Positions 16,382 to 25,459 of a stretch of DNA of 64,000 bases are shown here, piece by piece. Position 1 is the first letter of the stretch, and every line of letters begins with the position of its first letter. The DNA is taken from contig NZ_CP121685.1 of the NCBI RefSeq assembly GCF_029760915.1, positions 842,001 through 906,000 on the forward strand. The letters run 5' to 3'. The translations under genes and the position numbers were made by a program. Origin of the DNA: Olleya sp. YS. Its GTDB lineage: Bacteria; Bacteroidota; Bacteroidia; Flavobacteriales; Flavobacteriaceae. Under the pieces are notes generated by a model. That model saw nothing but the letters and a program-made list of their open reading frames with translations, ran no database searches and was not told the DNA's origin.

Positions 16382-19261
16382 TTAAAATCTTACGTAAACA
16401 TTTAAATAATAAGTAGTTCCGTTACCAAAAAAGTAACGATTACCAAAAACAGGTCCATTAGCATTGGTTTGCTCGTCTAATTGACTTCTATAATCTACTC
16501 GTCTTGACTGCTCAAAACCACCTGTTTTATACTCTTGATCAAATATGTTGTTAATTGTTGCAAAGAAACCAACAAAATAGTCGTCTATTTTCCAAGATTT
16601 ACCTCCAACAACGTTAACTAGCATATAATCATCAAATTGCTCTTGTTGTAATAATTGTTTTGCAATTGTAGGGTCTATGTCATTAATTTCTCCACCGGAT
16701 ACTACATATAGATCTCCTCCAGCAGTTGCATCTTGAAATTGTGTGTCTGTATATAACTCTGGATCAATTACAAAAGCTGCACTTCTTTTTAGTGCACTTG
16801 GATCAACATAAGCGTTAGAAAATTGATTAAAAGTTACCCCAATATTCCAGTAATCTGGGTCACGATATTCAAATCCTAATTGGTAGGCACGCTCTGGTCC
16901 ACCAGCAACATGTAAATTTTTAAGATTTGTTGTTCCGTCTCCAAAAATAGCTCTACCTGTACCAAACTCTTGACTGTAATACGTTAAGTTAGGGTTATTA
17001 GTGTAAGTATATTGTCCAACAGAAGCAGCACCTTTTAATTTAATTGTTGGTGTTACTTGTGCTTCAATACCAAATTCTGCACCTATGTGCTGTCTCTCTA
17101 TACCAGTAATGGCTTCTTGGACTAAATTGCTACCTGCTCCTTCACTAAAGAAAAACCCTGTTTCTGTAGCATCTTCAAATTTAGAATAAAAACCAGTTAA
17201 TCTCGCTTTGACAATTGGAGATCTAAAAATATAACTAGCATCAACACTTTTTATAGTTTCGCTATCGACGTCATCTAATAGCATATTTGACTGTCTTACG
17301 TTAGCAAACGTATTTCTAATGTTTGGTGCTTTAGTCATATAAGCTCCATTAAAGTCTAATAAGTGTTTACCAGAAATCTTGTAAGTCGCTCCTGCTTTAG
17401 CTCCGAAATTTTCAAATTCTGCTTTTGGTCCTTGTCCTAAAGAATTACCTACAAAATATCCGTTTTCAAAAAGTCCAGTACGTTGGTAGTCTGTTTTTGA
17501 TACATTACCAGCTAAGTAAAAATCTACTTTGCTGTATTTAAATACGGCTTGAGCAAAACCACTAACAACGTTAGCATCAATCTCATAATTATATTTGTAT
17601 CGGTCACCTTCTTGAGCGATTCGATTAGGATTTCTAATATCCGATTGAGCAGTTGTTAATACTCCGTCAGTAGATTGAATATTCTCATCAGAGAAAAAAT
17701 CGACATCTAAATACCCTGATCCACCTAATAAATCTGAAACTTCAGCAAAGTTCTCACTACTCAATTTTCTATAATTTACAGCTGCATTTAAACGAATATT
17801 GTCATTTAATTCTGTATCAAAAATTATGTTAGCCATTAACTGTTTGTCATCTATTCTATCTTCTTGTATAGCATATACAGAGTTTTCAAAGCTAGCGTTA
17901 GCTGTGTACAGTTCATTCCAGTTAAATTGTCCATCATTTAAAAAAGATTGCTGTGCTTGATAAGCCAGCTCATAATCGTAAGCGGTTGGACCACCATCTA
18001 CATTTAGATGATAACTTGGTAAATTTTGGTAATACGTTGGATCTGTATTACGTGCTCCACCAATGTAACTATCTTGTCCTTGAAAAGTAACTAAACGTGT
18101 ACCTCCATTATCTACTCTTGTGTTTCCAGTTTCACCAAACTGGTATCCAATATTGGTGTTAATAGATGTTTTTTCAGATATGTCCCAATAATGATTTAAC
18201 ATTAAAATTGGCTCTTCAATTCTTCTTATTCTAGAATTTCTTATTTCGCCATCTAATTCTCCCCAAAATGGATTGTATTGTCTTCCTTTTAACTCAAACA
18301 CTTCTTGTGTTAAAGCAGTACCTCTACCTCTTCTATTTTGAGCATAGATTGATGTAAAATTTATGCTGTGATTATCATTAATCTTTTTTTCTACAGAAGC
18401 AACAAATGAATTTGCATCATATAACGTTCCTTCTATATAACCTCCATCTCCAAAACGTCTAGATGCCAATAAGCTGTAAGCCCATCCATCTTCCATTAAT
18501 CCAGAACTATAACTAGCCATTAAACGCCCTTCATAACTTCTGTTGGCAGAAGCAAAAGATAAGCGTCCACCTTCACGGTATTTAGAGGCTCTCATTATAA
18601 TATTATTAGTACCAGCTAAATCACCAAAATTGTAATCGTTAGGGGAAATTCCCATTGAAAATTCTTGGTTACGTTGTAAGTCATTAATTCCTCCCCAGTT
18701 TCCCCATTGTGGTCTACCTGTAGATTGTTTATTTAATTCTAAACCGTTAATTAATACTTTACCGTTTGCATTATCTAAACCTCTTGGTCTAAAAAATGTT
18801 GCACTAAAATCAAATGCAGCTGCATTTAAAAAGACGTCTCTTGAAGATTGTAATAATCCTGACACATTACTTGTTAATCCATCATCTTCACTGTTTAATT
18901 GATCGTCTGAAATAGAAATAATGTACAAATCCTTTTTATCGCTTGCATTGTATGCTAAAGTCATATCCTGTATGTCTACGGTTTGACCTTGGTTAACAAT
19001 AATTGGATAACGTTTTGTTGTATAATCTACTTGCTCAATTTTAAGGATTTGCTCTCCTAAAGGGATTCCTTTATTGAAGATAAATTGACCCAAAGCATCC
19101 GTTTTGGTGGATAGTCCAGAATCTTCAATAGTTACTGTTACATTAGGAAGTGGCTCATTAGTAACTGCATCTTTAACACTACCTTTTACAATAGTGCCTT
19201 GAGCTAAGACCGTACATGTTGAGAAAATTCCTAATAAGAAAAATAAAAAACTTTTTTTCAT
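16382..19261 (-). CDS. TonB-dependent receptor with carboxypeptidase-like N-terminal domain
   Basis: A 959-residue outer-membrane receptor that imports a ligand using TonB energy. In order: signal peptide (ending near VLAQG); carboxypeptidase-regulatory-like Ig domain (about 22-105, IVKGSVKDAVTNEPLPNVTVTIED); plug region (DVFLNAAAFDFSATFFRPRGLD, VLINGLELNK); then a long beta-barrel with alternating strands and a terminal aromatic (YYLNVYVRF). It is first in an operon with the DUF5689 lipoprotein and divergent from an endonuclease-like gene. A TAAATTTG box lies upstream on the minus strand. Substrate is unknown; a nucleic-acid or phosphate link is only suggested by the neighbour. Confidence 0.94.
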   Translation of the reverse strand: MKKSFLFFLLGIFSTCTVLAQGTIVKGSVKDAVTNEPLPNVTVTIEDSGLSTKTDALGQFIFNKGIPLGEQILKIEQVDYTTKRYPIIVNQGQTVDIQDMTLAYNASDKKDLYIISISDDQLNSEDDGLTSNVSGLLQSSRDVFLNAAAFDFSATFFRPRGLDNANGKVLINGLELNKQSTGRPQWGNWGGINDLQRNQEFSMGISPNDYNFGDLAGTNNIIMRASKYREGGRLSFASANRSYEGRLMASYSSGLMEDGWAYSLLASRRFGDGGYIEGTLYDANSFVASVEKKINDNHSINFTSIYAQNRRGRGTALTQEVFELKGRQYNPFWGELDGEIRNSRIRRIEEPILMLNHYWDISEKTSINTNIGYQFGETGNTRVDNGGTRLVTFQGQDSYIGGARNTDPTYYQNLPSYHLNVDGGPTAYDYELAYQAQQSFLNDGQFNWNELYTANASFENSVYAIQEDRIDDKQLMANIIFDTELNDNIRLNAAVNYRKLSSENFAEVSDLLGGSGYLDVDFFSDENIQSTDGVLTTAQSDIRNPNRIAQEGDRYKYNYEIDANVVSGFAQAVFKYSKVDFYLAGNVSKTDYQRTGLFENGYFVGNSLGQGPKAEFENFGAKAGATYKISGKHLLDFNGAYMTKAPNIRNTFANVRQSNMLLDDVDSETIKSVDASYIFRSPIVKARLTGFYSKFEDATETGFFFSEGAGSNLVQEAITGIERQHIGAEFGIEAQVTPTIKLKGAASVGQYTYTNNPNLTYYSQEFGTGRAIFGDGTTNLKNLHVAGGPERAYQLGFEYRDPDYWNIGVTFNQFSNAYVDPSALKRSAAFVIDPELYTDTQFQDATAGGDLYVVSGGEINDIDPTIAKQLLQQEQFDDYMLVNVVGGKSWKIDDYFVGFFATINNIFDQEYKTGGFEQSRRVDYRSQLDEQTNANGPVFGNRYFFGNGTTYYLNVYVRF

Positions 19262-19319
19262 ACTATAAATTATAGTTAATAAATGATTGCTGCGTTAAAT
19301 AATTATTATTTAAGGCGTG

Positions 19320-19327
19320 CAAATTTA
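19320..19327 (-). promoter_or_regulatory. Predicted -7 box for the TonB receptor operon
   Basis: TAAATTTG on the minus strand fits the Bacteroidetes TAnnTTTG consensus and lies 58 nt before the receptor ATG. No well-spaced TTG -33 element was found. Confidence 0.4.
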
Positions 19328-19347
19328 CATTATTTATAATAAATATC

Positions 19348-19355
19348 TACTTTTG
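19348..19355 (+). promoter_or_regulatory. Predicted -7 box for the endonuclease-like gene
   Basis: TACTTTTG fits TAnnTTTG and lies 47 nt before the ATG at 19403. It is divergent from, and only 20 nt from, the predicted receptor promoter. No clear TTG at -33. Confidence 0.38.
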
Positions 19356-19402
19356 GCAAGAGTTTTGTAAATAACATAACAAAAACGTAACACTCAAAGT
19401 TA

Positions 19403-20500
19403 ATGAAACACCTAAACTACTTGCTTACAACACTATTATTGCTAGTTTATGTAAGCGTAAATGCACAAGAAAAAAAGAAATTTAAAGTTCATACTGTAGC
19501 TTTTTATAATCTAGAAAATTTATTTGATACTATTAATGATCCAACAAAAAACGATGAGGCTAGTCCAATGATGGAAATTAAAGCGGATCGTGCTGAGATT
19601 TACAAGAAAAAAGTACACAACATGGCTCGCGTTATTGCAGATGTTGGTAGCGAAGTGACTAATAATACACCTGCTTTAGTTGGCGTTTGTGAAATTGAAA
19701 ATGTAAATGTACTTGAAGATGTGGTCAATGATCCCTTATTATTAGCAAAGGATTATGGTATTGTTCATTTTGATGGACCTGATAATAGAAGTATTGATGT
19801 TGGATTATTATATCAGAAATCTTTATTTCAAGTAGTCTCCAAAAGTACACACACGCTAAAGATTTATGATGACGAAACCAGAGAGCGTATTAACACCAGA
19901 GATCAATTATTAGTAACTGGTCAACTAGAAGGAGAAACTGTACATATTATAGTTAACCATTGGCCATCTAGACGAGGTGGTGAGGCAAGAAGTAGACCAA
20001 AACGTGTTGCAGCTGCAAAGCTAAACAAACGTTTGATGGATAGTTTACAATCTATTGATCCTTACGCTAAAATTATAACCATGGGTGATTTAAACGACAA
20101 CCCAAATAATGCTAGTGTAAAAGATGTTTTAAAAGCTGAACGTAAACAGAAAAAAGTAGCTTTTAAAGGTATTTACAATCCATTTATTGATATGTATAAA
20201 AAAGGATTGGGAACAACAGGATACAGAGATGCATGGAGTTTATTTGATCAAATTATGGTTACAAAACCATTTCTTGAAAAAGACTACACTAATTGGACTT
20301 ATTTTAAAGCAGGTATTTTCAATAAAAACTATTTAGTAAATAAGAAAGGGCGTTATGAAGGTTATCCGTTTAGAAGTTTTGCTGATGGTGGATTTACAGG
20401 TGGATTTAGTGATCACTACCCTGTTTATATCTACTTAATCAAAGAAGTTAAAGACTCGATGACTCCAAATACAAAGAAAACCGAGGATACGGAAGATTAA
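19403..20500 (+). CDS. Exported endonuclease/exonuclease/phosphatase family protein
   Basis: The EEP fold includes nucleases and phosphodiesterases using Mg2+. The 365-residue protein has a signal peptide (ending VNAQE). EEP motifs are AFYNLENLFDT, GVCEIEN (metal-binding Glu), HIIVNHWPSRRGG (active-site Asn-His), MGDLNDNPNN (catalytic Asp-Asn) and FSDHYPVYIYL (C-terminal Asp-His). It is therefore a secreted hydrolase, plausibly acting on nucleic acids or phosphodiesters. It is divergent from the TonB receptor/DUF5689 operon with a 141-nt shared promoter region. The C-terminus is a short acidic/basic tail. A strong terminator follows. Confidence 0.9.
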   Translation: MKHLNYLLTTLLLLVYVSVNAQEKKKFKVHTVAFYNLENLFDTINDPTKNDEASPMMEIKADRAEIYKKKVHNMARVIADVGSEVTNNTPALVGVCEIENVNVLEDVVNDPLLLAKDYGIVHFDGPDNRSIDVGLLYQKSLFQVVSKSTHTLKIYDDETRERINTRDQLLVTGQLEGETVHIIVNHWPSRRGGEARSRPKRVAAAKLNKRLMDSLQSIDPYAKIITMGDLNDNPNNASVKDVLKAERKQKKVAFKGIYNPFIDMYKKGLGTTGYRDAWSLFDQIMVTKPFLEKDYTNWTYFKAGIFNKNYLVNKKGRYEGYPFRSFADGGFTGGFSDHYPVYIYLIKEVKDSMTPNTKKTEDTED

Positions 20501-20518
20501 ATTTATTTTCTCATATAT

Positions 20519-20550
20519 AAAAAAAGCGACCTTTTTGGGTCGCTTTTTTT
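20519..20550. terminator. Bidirectional terminator between convergent genes
   Basis: A perfect 13-bp stem (20519-20531 with 20538-20550) containing GCGACC, with a 6-nt loop and A/T tracts on both flanks. It lies between the endonuclease-like gene (+) and the membrane protein gene (-). Confidence 0.9.
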
Positions 20551-20553
20551 ATA

Positions 20554-20988
20554 TTATAGATTTAGCCATGTTTTCCATGGTATTTTTGCTAATACTAGTA
20601 TTAAAGCCAAGGTATAAAATATAGCAATGGTTTTTAATTTTTTTTCAGAAGTAAGCTTCTTTTTATGCTTAGAGTAGCCAATAGTAATTAATACTACTGC
20701 AATAATCATGGTTAGTGGATGTTCAACAACATTTGATCGCATGGTTGCATTTTTCATGATATCTCCCATACTCATTTCAGAAAAATAATCTGATGCAAAC
20801 CATAAGACAATTCCTATTAGTAAATGGATGTGTGACACTATTAAAGTAAATAATGAAAGTCTAAAGTCTCTAGCCTCATATTCTTTTTTAGCAATTGTTT
20901 TATACAGAGCATTAAAAGTAGCTACAACAATCATAAACAATACTAGATACGCCCAATACGAGTGTAACATTTTTACAGTTGAATACAT
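20554..20988 (-). CDS. Four-TM membrane protein (cytochrome-b-like label in related genomes)
   Basis: A 144-residue integral membrane protein with about four helices: WAYLVLFMIVVATFNALY, LFTLIVSHIHLLIGIVLWF, PLTMIIAVVLITIGY and TIAIFYTLALILVLAKIPW. Several membrane-proximal His residues (in MLHSYW, SHIHLL and EHPL) could be haem ligands, which probably explains the 'cytochrome B' label I recall for this family. No established function. The ATG at 20970 (MLHSYW) is an alternative start. A terminator lies just downstream and glyS is on the far side of its promoter. Confidence 0.7.
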   Translation of the reverse strand: MYSTVKMLHSYWAYLVLFMIVVATFNALYKTIAKKEYEARDFRLSLFTLIVSHIHLLIGIVLWFASDYFSEMSMGDIMKNATMRSNVVEHPLTMIIAVVLITIGYSKHKKKLTSEKKLKTIAIFYTLALILVLAKIPWKTWLNL

Positions 20989-21052
20989 AGAATTTAGTTT
21001 TAATTTGTGTTAAAGGTAGTAATTAATTTAAGTTTTATAAATGACCTGAGTA

Positions 21053-22597
21053 TTACATTTTCAGCAACCATTCTTTAACATCTACCTCTTTTTTAATAAT
21101 ATCTCTTAATTGGTCTATTTTAACACGTTTTTGATCCATTGTATCTCTATGTCTAATAGTAACTGTGTTATCTTTTAGACTATCACCATCTACTGTAACA
21201 CAAAATGGTGTTCCTGCTGCATCTTGACGTCTGTAACGTTTACCTACTGCATCTTTTTCGTCATAAAACACATTAAAATCCCATTTTAAATCATCTACAA
21301 TATCTTTTGCCATTTTAGTTAAAGCTTCATCTTTTCGAACTAGAGGTAAAATAGCTGCTTTAGTAGGTGCTAAGACTGCTGGCAATTTTAATACGGTTCT
21401 TTCACTTCCGTCTTCTAAGGTTTCGTCCATTAGAGAATTTGAAAACACTGCTAAAAACATACGGTCTAATCCAATAGATGTTTCTAACACATATGGTGTA
21501 TAACTTGCATTGTCTTCGTGATCAAAATATTGAAGTTTTTTACCAGAGTGCTCTTCATGTTGTTTTAAATCAAAATCTGTACGACTGTGTATACCTTCTA
21601 ATTCTTTAAAACCAAACGGGAATTTAAACTCGATATCTGTAGCTGCATCTGCATAATGTGCTAGTTTTTCGTGGTCATGAAAACGGTAATTGTCTTCTCC
21701 TAGACCAAGTGATTTATGCCATTTTAAACGAGTGTCTTTCCAGTAATCAAACCATTCTTTTTGTGTGCCTGGTTTGATAAAAAATTGCATTTCCATTTGC
21801 TCAAACTCACGCATTCTAAAAATAAATTGTCTTGCTACAATTTCGTTTCTAAAGGCTTTTCCTGTTTGAGCTATCCCAAATGGAATTTTCATACGTCCCG
21901 TTTTTTGTACATTTAAGAAGTTTACAAAAATACCTTGAGCAGTTTCTGGACGTAAATATAAATCCATTGCAGTCTCTGCTGAAGCACCTAATTTAGTGCC
22001 AAACATGAGGTTAAATTGTTTTACATCTGTCCAGTTTCTAGAACCTGACAAAGGATCTGCAATATCTAATTCTTCAATCAGTGACTTAACATCTGCTAAA
22101 TCTTCATTTTCTAAAGATTTTCCTAAGCGCTTTAATATGGTATCTATTTTATCTTGGTAACCTAAAACTCTGCCATTTGTTGCTAAAAATTCGTCTTTAT
22201 TAAACGCTTCACCAAATCGCTTTTCTGCTTTGGCAACTTCTTTGTCTATTTTGGTTTCGATTTTAGCACAGTAATCTTCTACTAAAACATCAGCTCTGTA
22301 ACGTTTTTTAGAATCTTTATTATCGATTAATGGATCACTAAATGCATCCACGTGCCCAGAAGCTTTCCAGGTTGTTGGATGCATAAATATTGCTGCATCT
22401 AACCCTACAATATTGTCATTTAATTGTACCATTGCTTTCCACCAATAGTCACGTATATTTTTCTTTAATTCTACTCCGTTTTGTGCATAGTCATAAACAG
22501 CACTTAGCCCATCATAGATCTCGCTACTTTGGAATACGTAACCATACTCTTTAGCGTGAGAGATTACTTTTTTAAATTGATCGTCGTTGTTTGCCAT
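21053..22597 (-). CDS. glyS: Glycyl-tRNA synthetase, homodimeric type
   Basis: Class II synthetase charging tRNA-Gly. The 514-residue single-chain form is the archaeal/eukaryotic-like alpha2 type rather than the bacterial alpha2beta2 type. Motif 2 is AFRNEIVARQFIFRMREFEQME, followed by the FKELEGIHSRTDFD region; motif 3 is ETSIGLDRMFLAVF. The C-terminal anticodon-binding domain begins at LPAVLAPTKAAILPL and ends near KEWLLKM. A consensus promoter lies directly upstream, 7 nt from the ATG, implying a very short or absent leader. Confidence 0.96.
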   Translation of the reverse strand: MANNDDQFKKVISHAKEYGYVFQSSEIYDGLSAVYDYAQNGVELKKNIRDYWWKAMVQLNDNIVGLDAAIFMHPTTWKASGHVDAFSDPLIDNKDSKKRYRADVLVEDYCAKIETKIDKEVAKAEKRFGEAFNKDEFLATNGRVLGYQDKIDTILKRLGKSLENEDLADVKSLIEELDIADPLSGSRNWTDVKQFNLMFGTKLGASAETAMDLYLRPETAQGIFVNFLNVQKTGRMKIPFGIAQTGKAFRNEIVARQFIFRMREFEQMEMQFFIKPGTQKEWFDYWKDTRLKWHKSLGLGEDNYRFHDHEKLAHYADAATDIEFKFPFGFKELEGIHSRTDFDLKQHEEHSGKKLQYFDHEDNASYTPYVLETSIGLDRMFLAVFSNSLMDETLEDGSERTVLKLPAVLAPTKAAILPLVRKDEALTKMAKDIVDDLKWDFNVFYDEKDAVGKRYRRQDAAGTPFCVTVDGDSLKDNTVTIRHRDTMDQKRVKIDQLRDIIKKEVDVKEWLLKM

Positions 22598-22604
22598 AAT
22601 GGCA

Positions 22605-22634
22605 CAAAGATAAACGATAAATAAAAGTGTACAA
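22605..22634 (-). promoter_or_regulatory. Consensus Bacteroidetes promoter for glyS
   Basis: On the minus strand TTG (22632-22634), a 19-nt spacer, then TATCTTTG (22605-22612). This is the full -33/-7 arrangement. The -7 box ends 7 nt before the glyS ATG. Confidence 0.7.
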
Positions 22635-22645
22635 CCAAAAAACGA

Positions 22646-23203
22646 TTAGTCTTTTTGACAAGAATAAATAAACGCTGGAGGAATATTAAATGGCTCAAAA
22701 CCCAATGTCACGTTGCCGTTAAAAACCTCTTTTAAAGCCGAGTAATAGGTTAAACTGTATTGGTATTGAAAAAAATAGCCTTTAGGCTTAAGGCTTTTAT
22801 ATGTGTTTTCAAGAATAGTATCTGTTATTGGTTTAGGGATATTGGTAAGCGGTAAACTAGAGACCACATAATCTACAGCTTCAAAACCATGTGTTTTAAT
22901 AATATCTAATATTGAGTTTGCAGACTGATTAACTACAACTAGCCGATTATCTTGTATTTTTAATAATTCGTCGTAAAAATTATCATTAATTTCAAAAATA
23001 ATAAGCTTGCTTTCTGGATGTAATTGTTTTAAAATGTCTTTGGTTATTTTACCATTGCCAGGTCCAAATTCTACAATAAGATTTGCCTTATCAAAGTCAA
23101 TTCCTTTTAATAATCTGTTGGTTAAGAATCTTGAGCTTGGAAATAAAGTTCCGGAGGTTTTCAAGCTTTTAAGCGATTCTTTTAAGAAATTGATTTTGTT
23201 CAA
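22646..23203 (-). CDS. SAM-dependent methyltransferase, phospholipid N-methyltransferase-like
   Basis: A class I methyltransferase of 185 residues. Visible are an N-terminal SGTLFPSSRFLTNRLLKGI block, motif I VEFGPGNGKITKDIL, acidic motif II LIIFEINDNF, and VDYVVSSLPLTNIPK as motif IV. The 'LFPSS...VEFGPG' layout is that of PmtA-like phospholipid N-methyltransferases and KsgA relatives; the exact substrate is open. The start is a TTG at 23203 because no in-frame ATG precedes the conserved region. The glyS promoter begins 12 nt after this gene's 3' end side boundary. Confidence 0.8.
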   Translation of the reverse strand: MNKINFLKESLKSLKTSGTLFPSSRFLTNRLLKGIDFDKANLIVEFGPGNGKITKDILKQLHPESKLIIFEINDNFYDELLKIQDNRLVVVNQSANSILDIIKTHGFEAVDYVVSSLPLTNIPKPITDTILENTYKSLKPKGYFFQYQYSLTYYSALKEVFNGNVTLGFEPFNIPPAFIYSCQKD

Positions 23204-23263
23204 AAAAAGTAATTTTTAAAAAATTTAAACGAATATAAGGTATTTATTATTTGATATAAAGTC

Positions 23264-23299
23264 AAAAAAAACCATTACTGGTGTAATGGTTATTTTTTT
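23264..23299 (-). terminator. Terminator after coiled-coil paralogue 1
   Basis: A 9-bp stem AACCATTAC (23270-23278) with 23283-23291 and a 4-nt loop, flanked by A and T tracts. It follows the gene at 23316-24221 on the minus strand. Confidence 0.82.
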
Positions 23300-23315
23300 A
23301 ATGCTGTATTACAAG

Positions 23316-24221
23316 TTATTTAAGTGTTATTGAGGTACTTCCTAATCTAGTATTATCGTAAAAAATATTTACAAAATATATTCCTTCAGTTAAAGGCTCG
23401 TCAATATCAGTAGTAATTAATGCGTTTATGTTAACATCTTCGTTTTTATAATCGACTTTTATTTTCTTACTATAAATTAGAGATTGTTTGCCAAAGGACA
23501 CAGAACCTTGATCGGCAATAACATTGTTATTGGGATTTAGGATTTGAATATAAATGTCTTTTTCTCCGTCTTGTACTAATTTATTTTTAGAAATAGTAAA
23601 CTCTACAAACAACTTGTTGGCTTTGCTAGAGTTATTAGTACTAATCATCCGTTTTGAGGTAATACGCTTAACTGCTTTGGCGCTTATCTGTTCAATTTCT
23701 AGATTACTAGCACTTTTAATTTTTTCTACTAAATCCGAATTTGAAGATACCAGATCTTGATTCTTAACTTTTAAAGTAGTTGTTAAATCTCTAGTATTGA
23801 TAAGCTCTTTTTCAACATACTCTGCTTTTTTAGAAAGACGTTGATTTTCTTGTTTAAGATTTGATACTAAATTTAGAACTTCTGCTTTTTCTTCCTGCAA
23901 AAGTTTGATTTTAGAACGATAAACAGTTAATAAAGATGCACTAGGTTTTAATGTTTTAATCGAATCTAAAATACGTTCTATCTTTATTTTAGATTGTTCA
24001 AGCTTATTGTTAAGCATTTTACTATCCACTTGAACACTTTCGTAACGTGCTATCATTTCTGATAATTCGTTCTCTAAAAGCTTTTTTTCTTGAGTGATGT
24101 ATGTTTTATAATTTTCTAATGTATTATAATTAGAATAAGTATATGACCCTAAAATCACTAAAGCTATAACCAATGAACCAATTATTAATCTGTAGTTGTA
24201 AGACTGAGGGAAAACTATCAT
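23316..24221 (-). CDS. Membrane-anchored coiled-coil protein, paralogue 1
   Basis: A 301-residue protein of unknown function. A single TM helix (about 12-28) is followed by a long coiled coil (about 35-185) with heptad-like Leu/Ile spacing (KLEQSKIKIERILDSIKTLKP, LNLVSNLKQENQRLSKK). A C-terminal beta domain (about 200-301) includes VEFTISKNKLVQDGEKDIYIQIL and ends in GIYFVNIFYDNTRLGSTSITLK. It closely parallels the next gene upstream in layout and sequence (RILDS...LKP, YIQIL.PNNNV, G.Y.VNI), so the two arose by tandem duplication. No Walker motif is present. It likely projects into the periplasm from the inner membrane. Confidence 0.75.
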   Translation of the reverse strand: MIVFPQSYNYRLIIGSLVIALVILGSYTYSNYNTLENYKTYITQEKKLLENELSEMIARYESVQVDSKMLNNKLEQSKIKIERILDSIKTLKPSASLLTVYRSKIKLLQEEKAEVLNLVSNLKQENQRLSKKAEYVEKELINTRDLTTTLKVKNQDLVSSNSDLVEKIKSASNLEIEQISAKAVKRITSKRMISTNNSSKANKLFVEFTISKNKLVQDGEKDIYIQILNPNNNVIADQGSVSFGKQSLIYSKKIKVDYKNEDVNINALITTDIDEPLTEGIYFVNIFYDNTRLGSTSITLK

Positions 24222-24323
24222 GATTAAATTAATTACGGACTAAAAATATATATTAATTATATAGTTGACTGATTATAATCGATAAAGAGGTAAAAAAATT
24301 GTTGAACTTTATTTTAATGCAAA

Positions 24324-24361
24324 AAAAAACGCTTAAGGTATGGTTAACCAAAGCGTTTTTT
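24324..24361 (-). terminator. Terminator after coiled-coil paralogue 2
   Basis: An 11-bp stem (24324-24334 with 24351-24361) enclosing a 16-nt loop that contains the palindrome GGTTAACC, with A/T tracts on both flanks. It separates the two paralogous genes. Confidence 0.8.
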
Positions 24362-24388
24362 AATAAATGGATTAATATTTATGCTTTA

Positions 24389-25300
24389 CTATTTAAGAGA
24401 CATTGTTGTTTTACCAATCATTGTATTATTATGATAGATATTTATGTAGTAATTACCTTTTACTAATGGTTCATTTTCTAAAGGCTCTACAAAAATACAC
24501 TCTTGTAAACTGTTGTTATCATAGTTTACTACTAGTTTTTTACTGAAAATTAAAGAGGAATCTCCTTGCATTTTTATTTCACCCTTATCTCCTACAACAT
24601 TGTTTTTAGGATCTAAAATCTGGATGTATAACACTTTGTTTCCCTTATTTGTAAACTTATTTTCTGGAATGGTAAAACATACGTTTAACTTTTTTGCACG
24701 TTTAGCTGTTGTGGTGCTTTTGATGCTTCCACTACTAGTAATACGCCTTACGCCTTCTACAAATACATCTTTAACATTTAAGGCTTTTGCCCTATTGATT
24801 TTTTCTGCATATCGCTTGTTAATCCTTGATAATGTAGAGTTTTCAACCTTTAACGTTTCAGATATTGTTATCGTTTCATTAAGTTCTTCTCCAACTCGTA
24901 ACGATTCTTCTCTTAAAAACTCGTTTTCAGCATTTAATTGATCTACTAATTGTAAAATCTTTTTGTTTTCACTTTTTAACAACTCTAGTTGTTTTTTATA
25001 ATGAGATACTAGATATACATCAGGTTTTAAATACTTAACAGAATCTAATATTCTTGCAATTCTAATTTTAGAATCCTCAAGCTTAGATTGCACATCTCTA
25101 TTATCTATTTGTAGAGCGTCATAATTAAAAGCCAATTTGTTGAGCTCTGCTTCTACTGAAGCATTCTCATCTAATAAAAATTTGTGATACTCGTTTAAGG
25201 AAGTATAATTGGTGTAACTAAAATAACCTAAAGCGCAGATTAATGTTGAAAGCGCAACAATAACTAACTTTAGATTATAGATTTGGGGTTTTATAATCAT
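24389..25300 (-). CDS. Membrane-anchored coiled-coil protein, paralogue 2
   Basis: This 303-residue protein is a paralogue of the downstream neighbour: TM helix at the N-terminus (LKLVIVALSTLICALGYFSY), coiled coil (including KLEDSKIRIARILDSVKYLKP) and a C-terminal beta domain (VCFTIPENKFTNKGNKVLYIQIL, ending NYYINIYHNNTMIGKTTMSLK). The frame opens at 25324, but the ATG at 25300 is preferred: it aligns with the paralogue's start (MIIKPQ vs MIVFPQ) and lies just downstream of a TATTTTTG box. Each paralogue has its own terminator, so they may be expressed separately. Function unknown. Confidence 0.75.
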   Translation of the reverse strand: MIIKPQIYNLKLVIVALSTLICALGYFSYTNYTSLNEYHKFLLDENASVEAELNKLAFNYDALQIDNRDVQSKLEDSKIRIARILDSVKYLKPDVYLVSHYKKQLELLKSENKKILQLVDQLNAENEFLREESLRVGEELNETITISETLKVENSTLSRINKRYAEKINRAKALNVKDVFVEGVRRITSSGSIKSTTTAKRAKKLNVCFTIPENKFTNKGNKVLYIQILDPKNNVVGDKGEIKMQGDSSLIFSKKLVVNYDNNSLQECIFVEPLENEPLVKGNYYINIYHNNTMIGKTTMSLK

Positions 25301-25321
25301 CAGTTTAATATTTTGATGTAA

Positions 25322-25329
25322 CAAAAATA
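25322..25329 (-). promoter_or_regulatory. Predicted -7 box for coiled-coil paralogue 2
   Basis: TATTTTTG on the minus strand, 21 nt upstream of the ATG at 25300. It overlaps the alternative start at 25324, which argues for the shorter protein. No clear TTG at -33. Confidence 0.4.
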
Positions 25330-25459
25330 GATGTAGTTTTTTAATTTGTAAGAAATTTTCGATAAATTGAATAAAAAACTGGTTAAAGTATAATAATTAA
25401 TCACTTTAAAGTAATTATGTACCTTTTACCGAAGTTTAATCTATGTATTTCAGCACATT

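Noticed and set aside
24600-24941. Plus-strand frame of 113 codons
   Set aside because: Antisense to coiled-coil paralogue 2, with no signal, no promoter and no family features.
23316-25324. Chromosome partition or ParA-like annotation for the coiled-coil pair
   Set aside because: No Walker A or B motif is present; the proteins are TM-anchored coiled coils.
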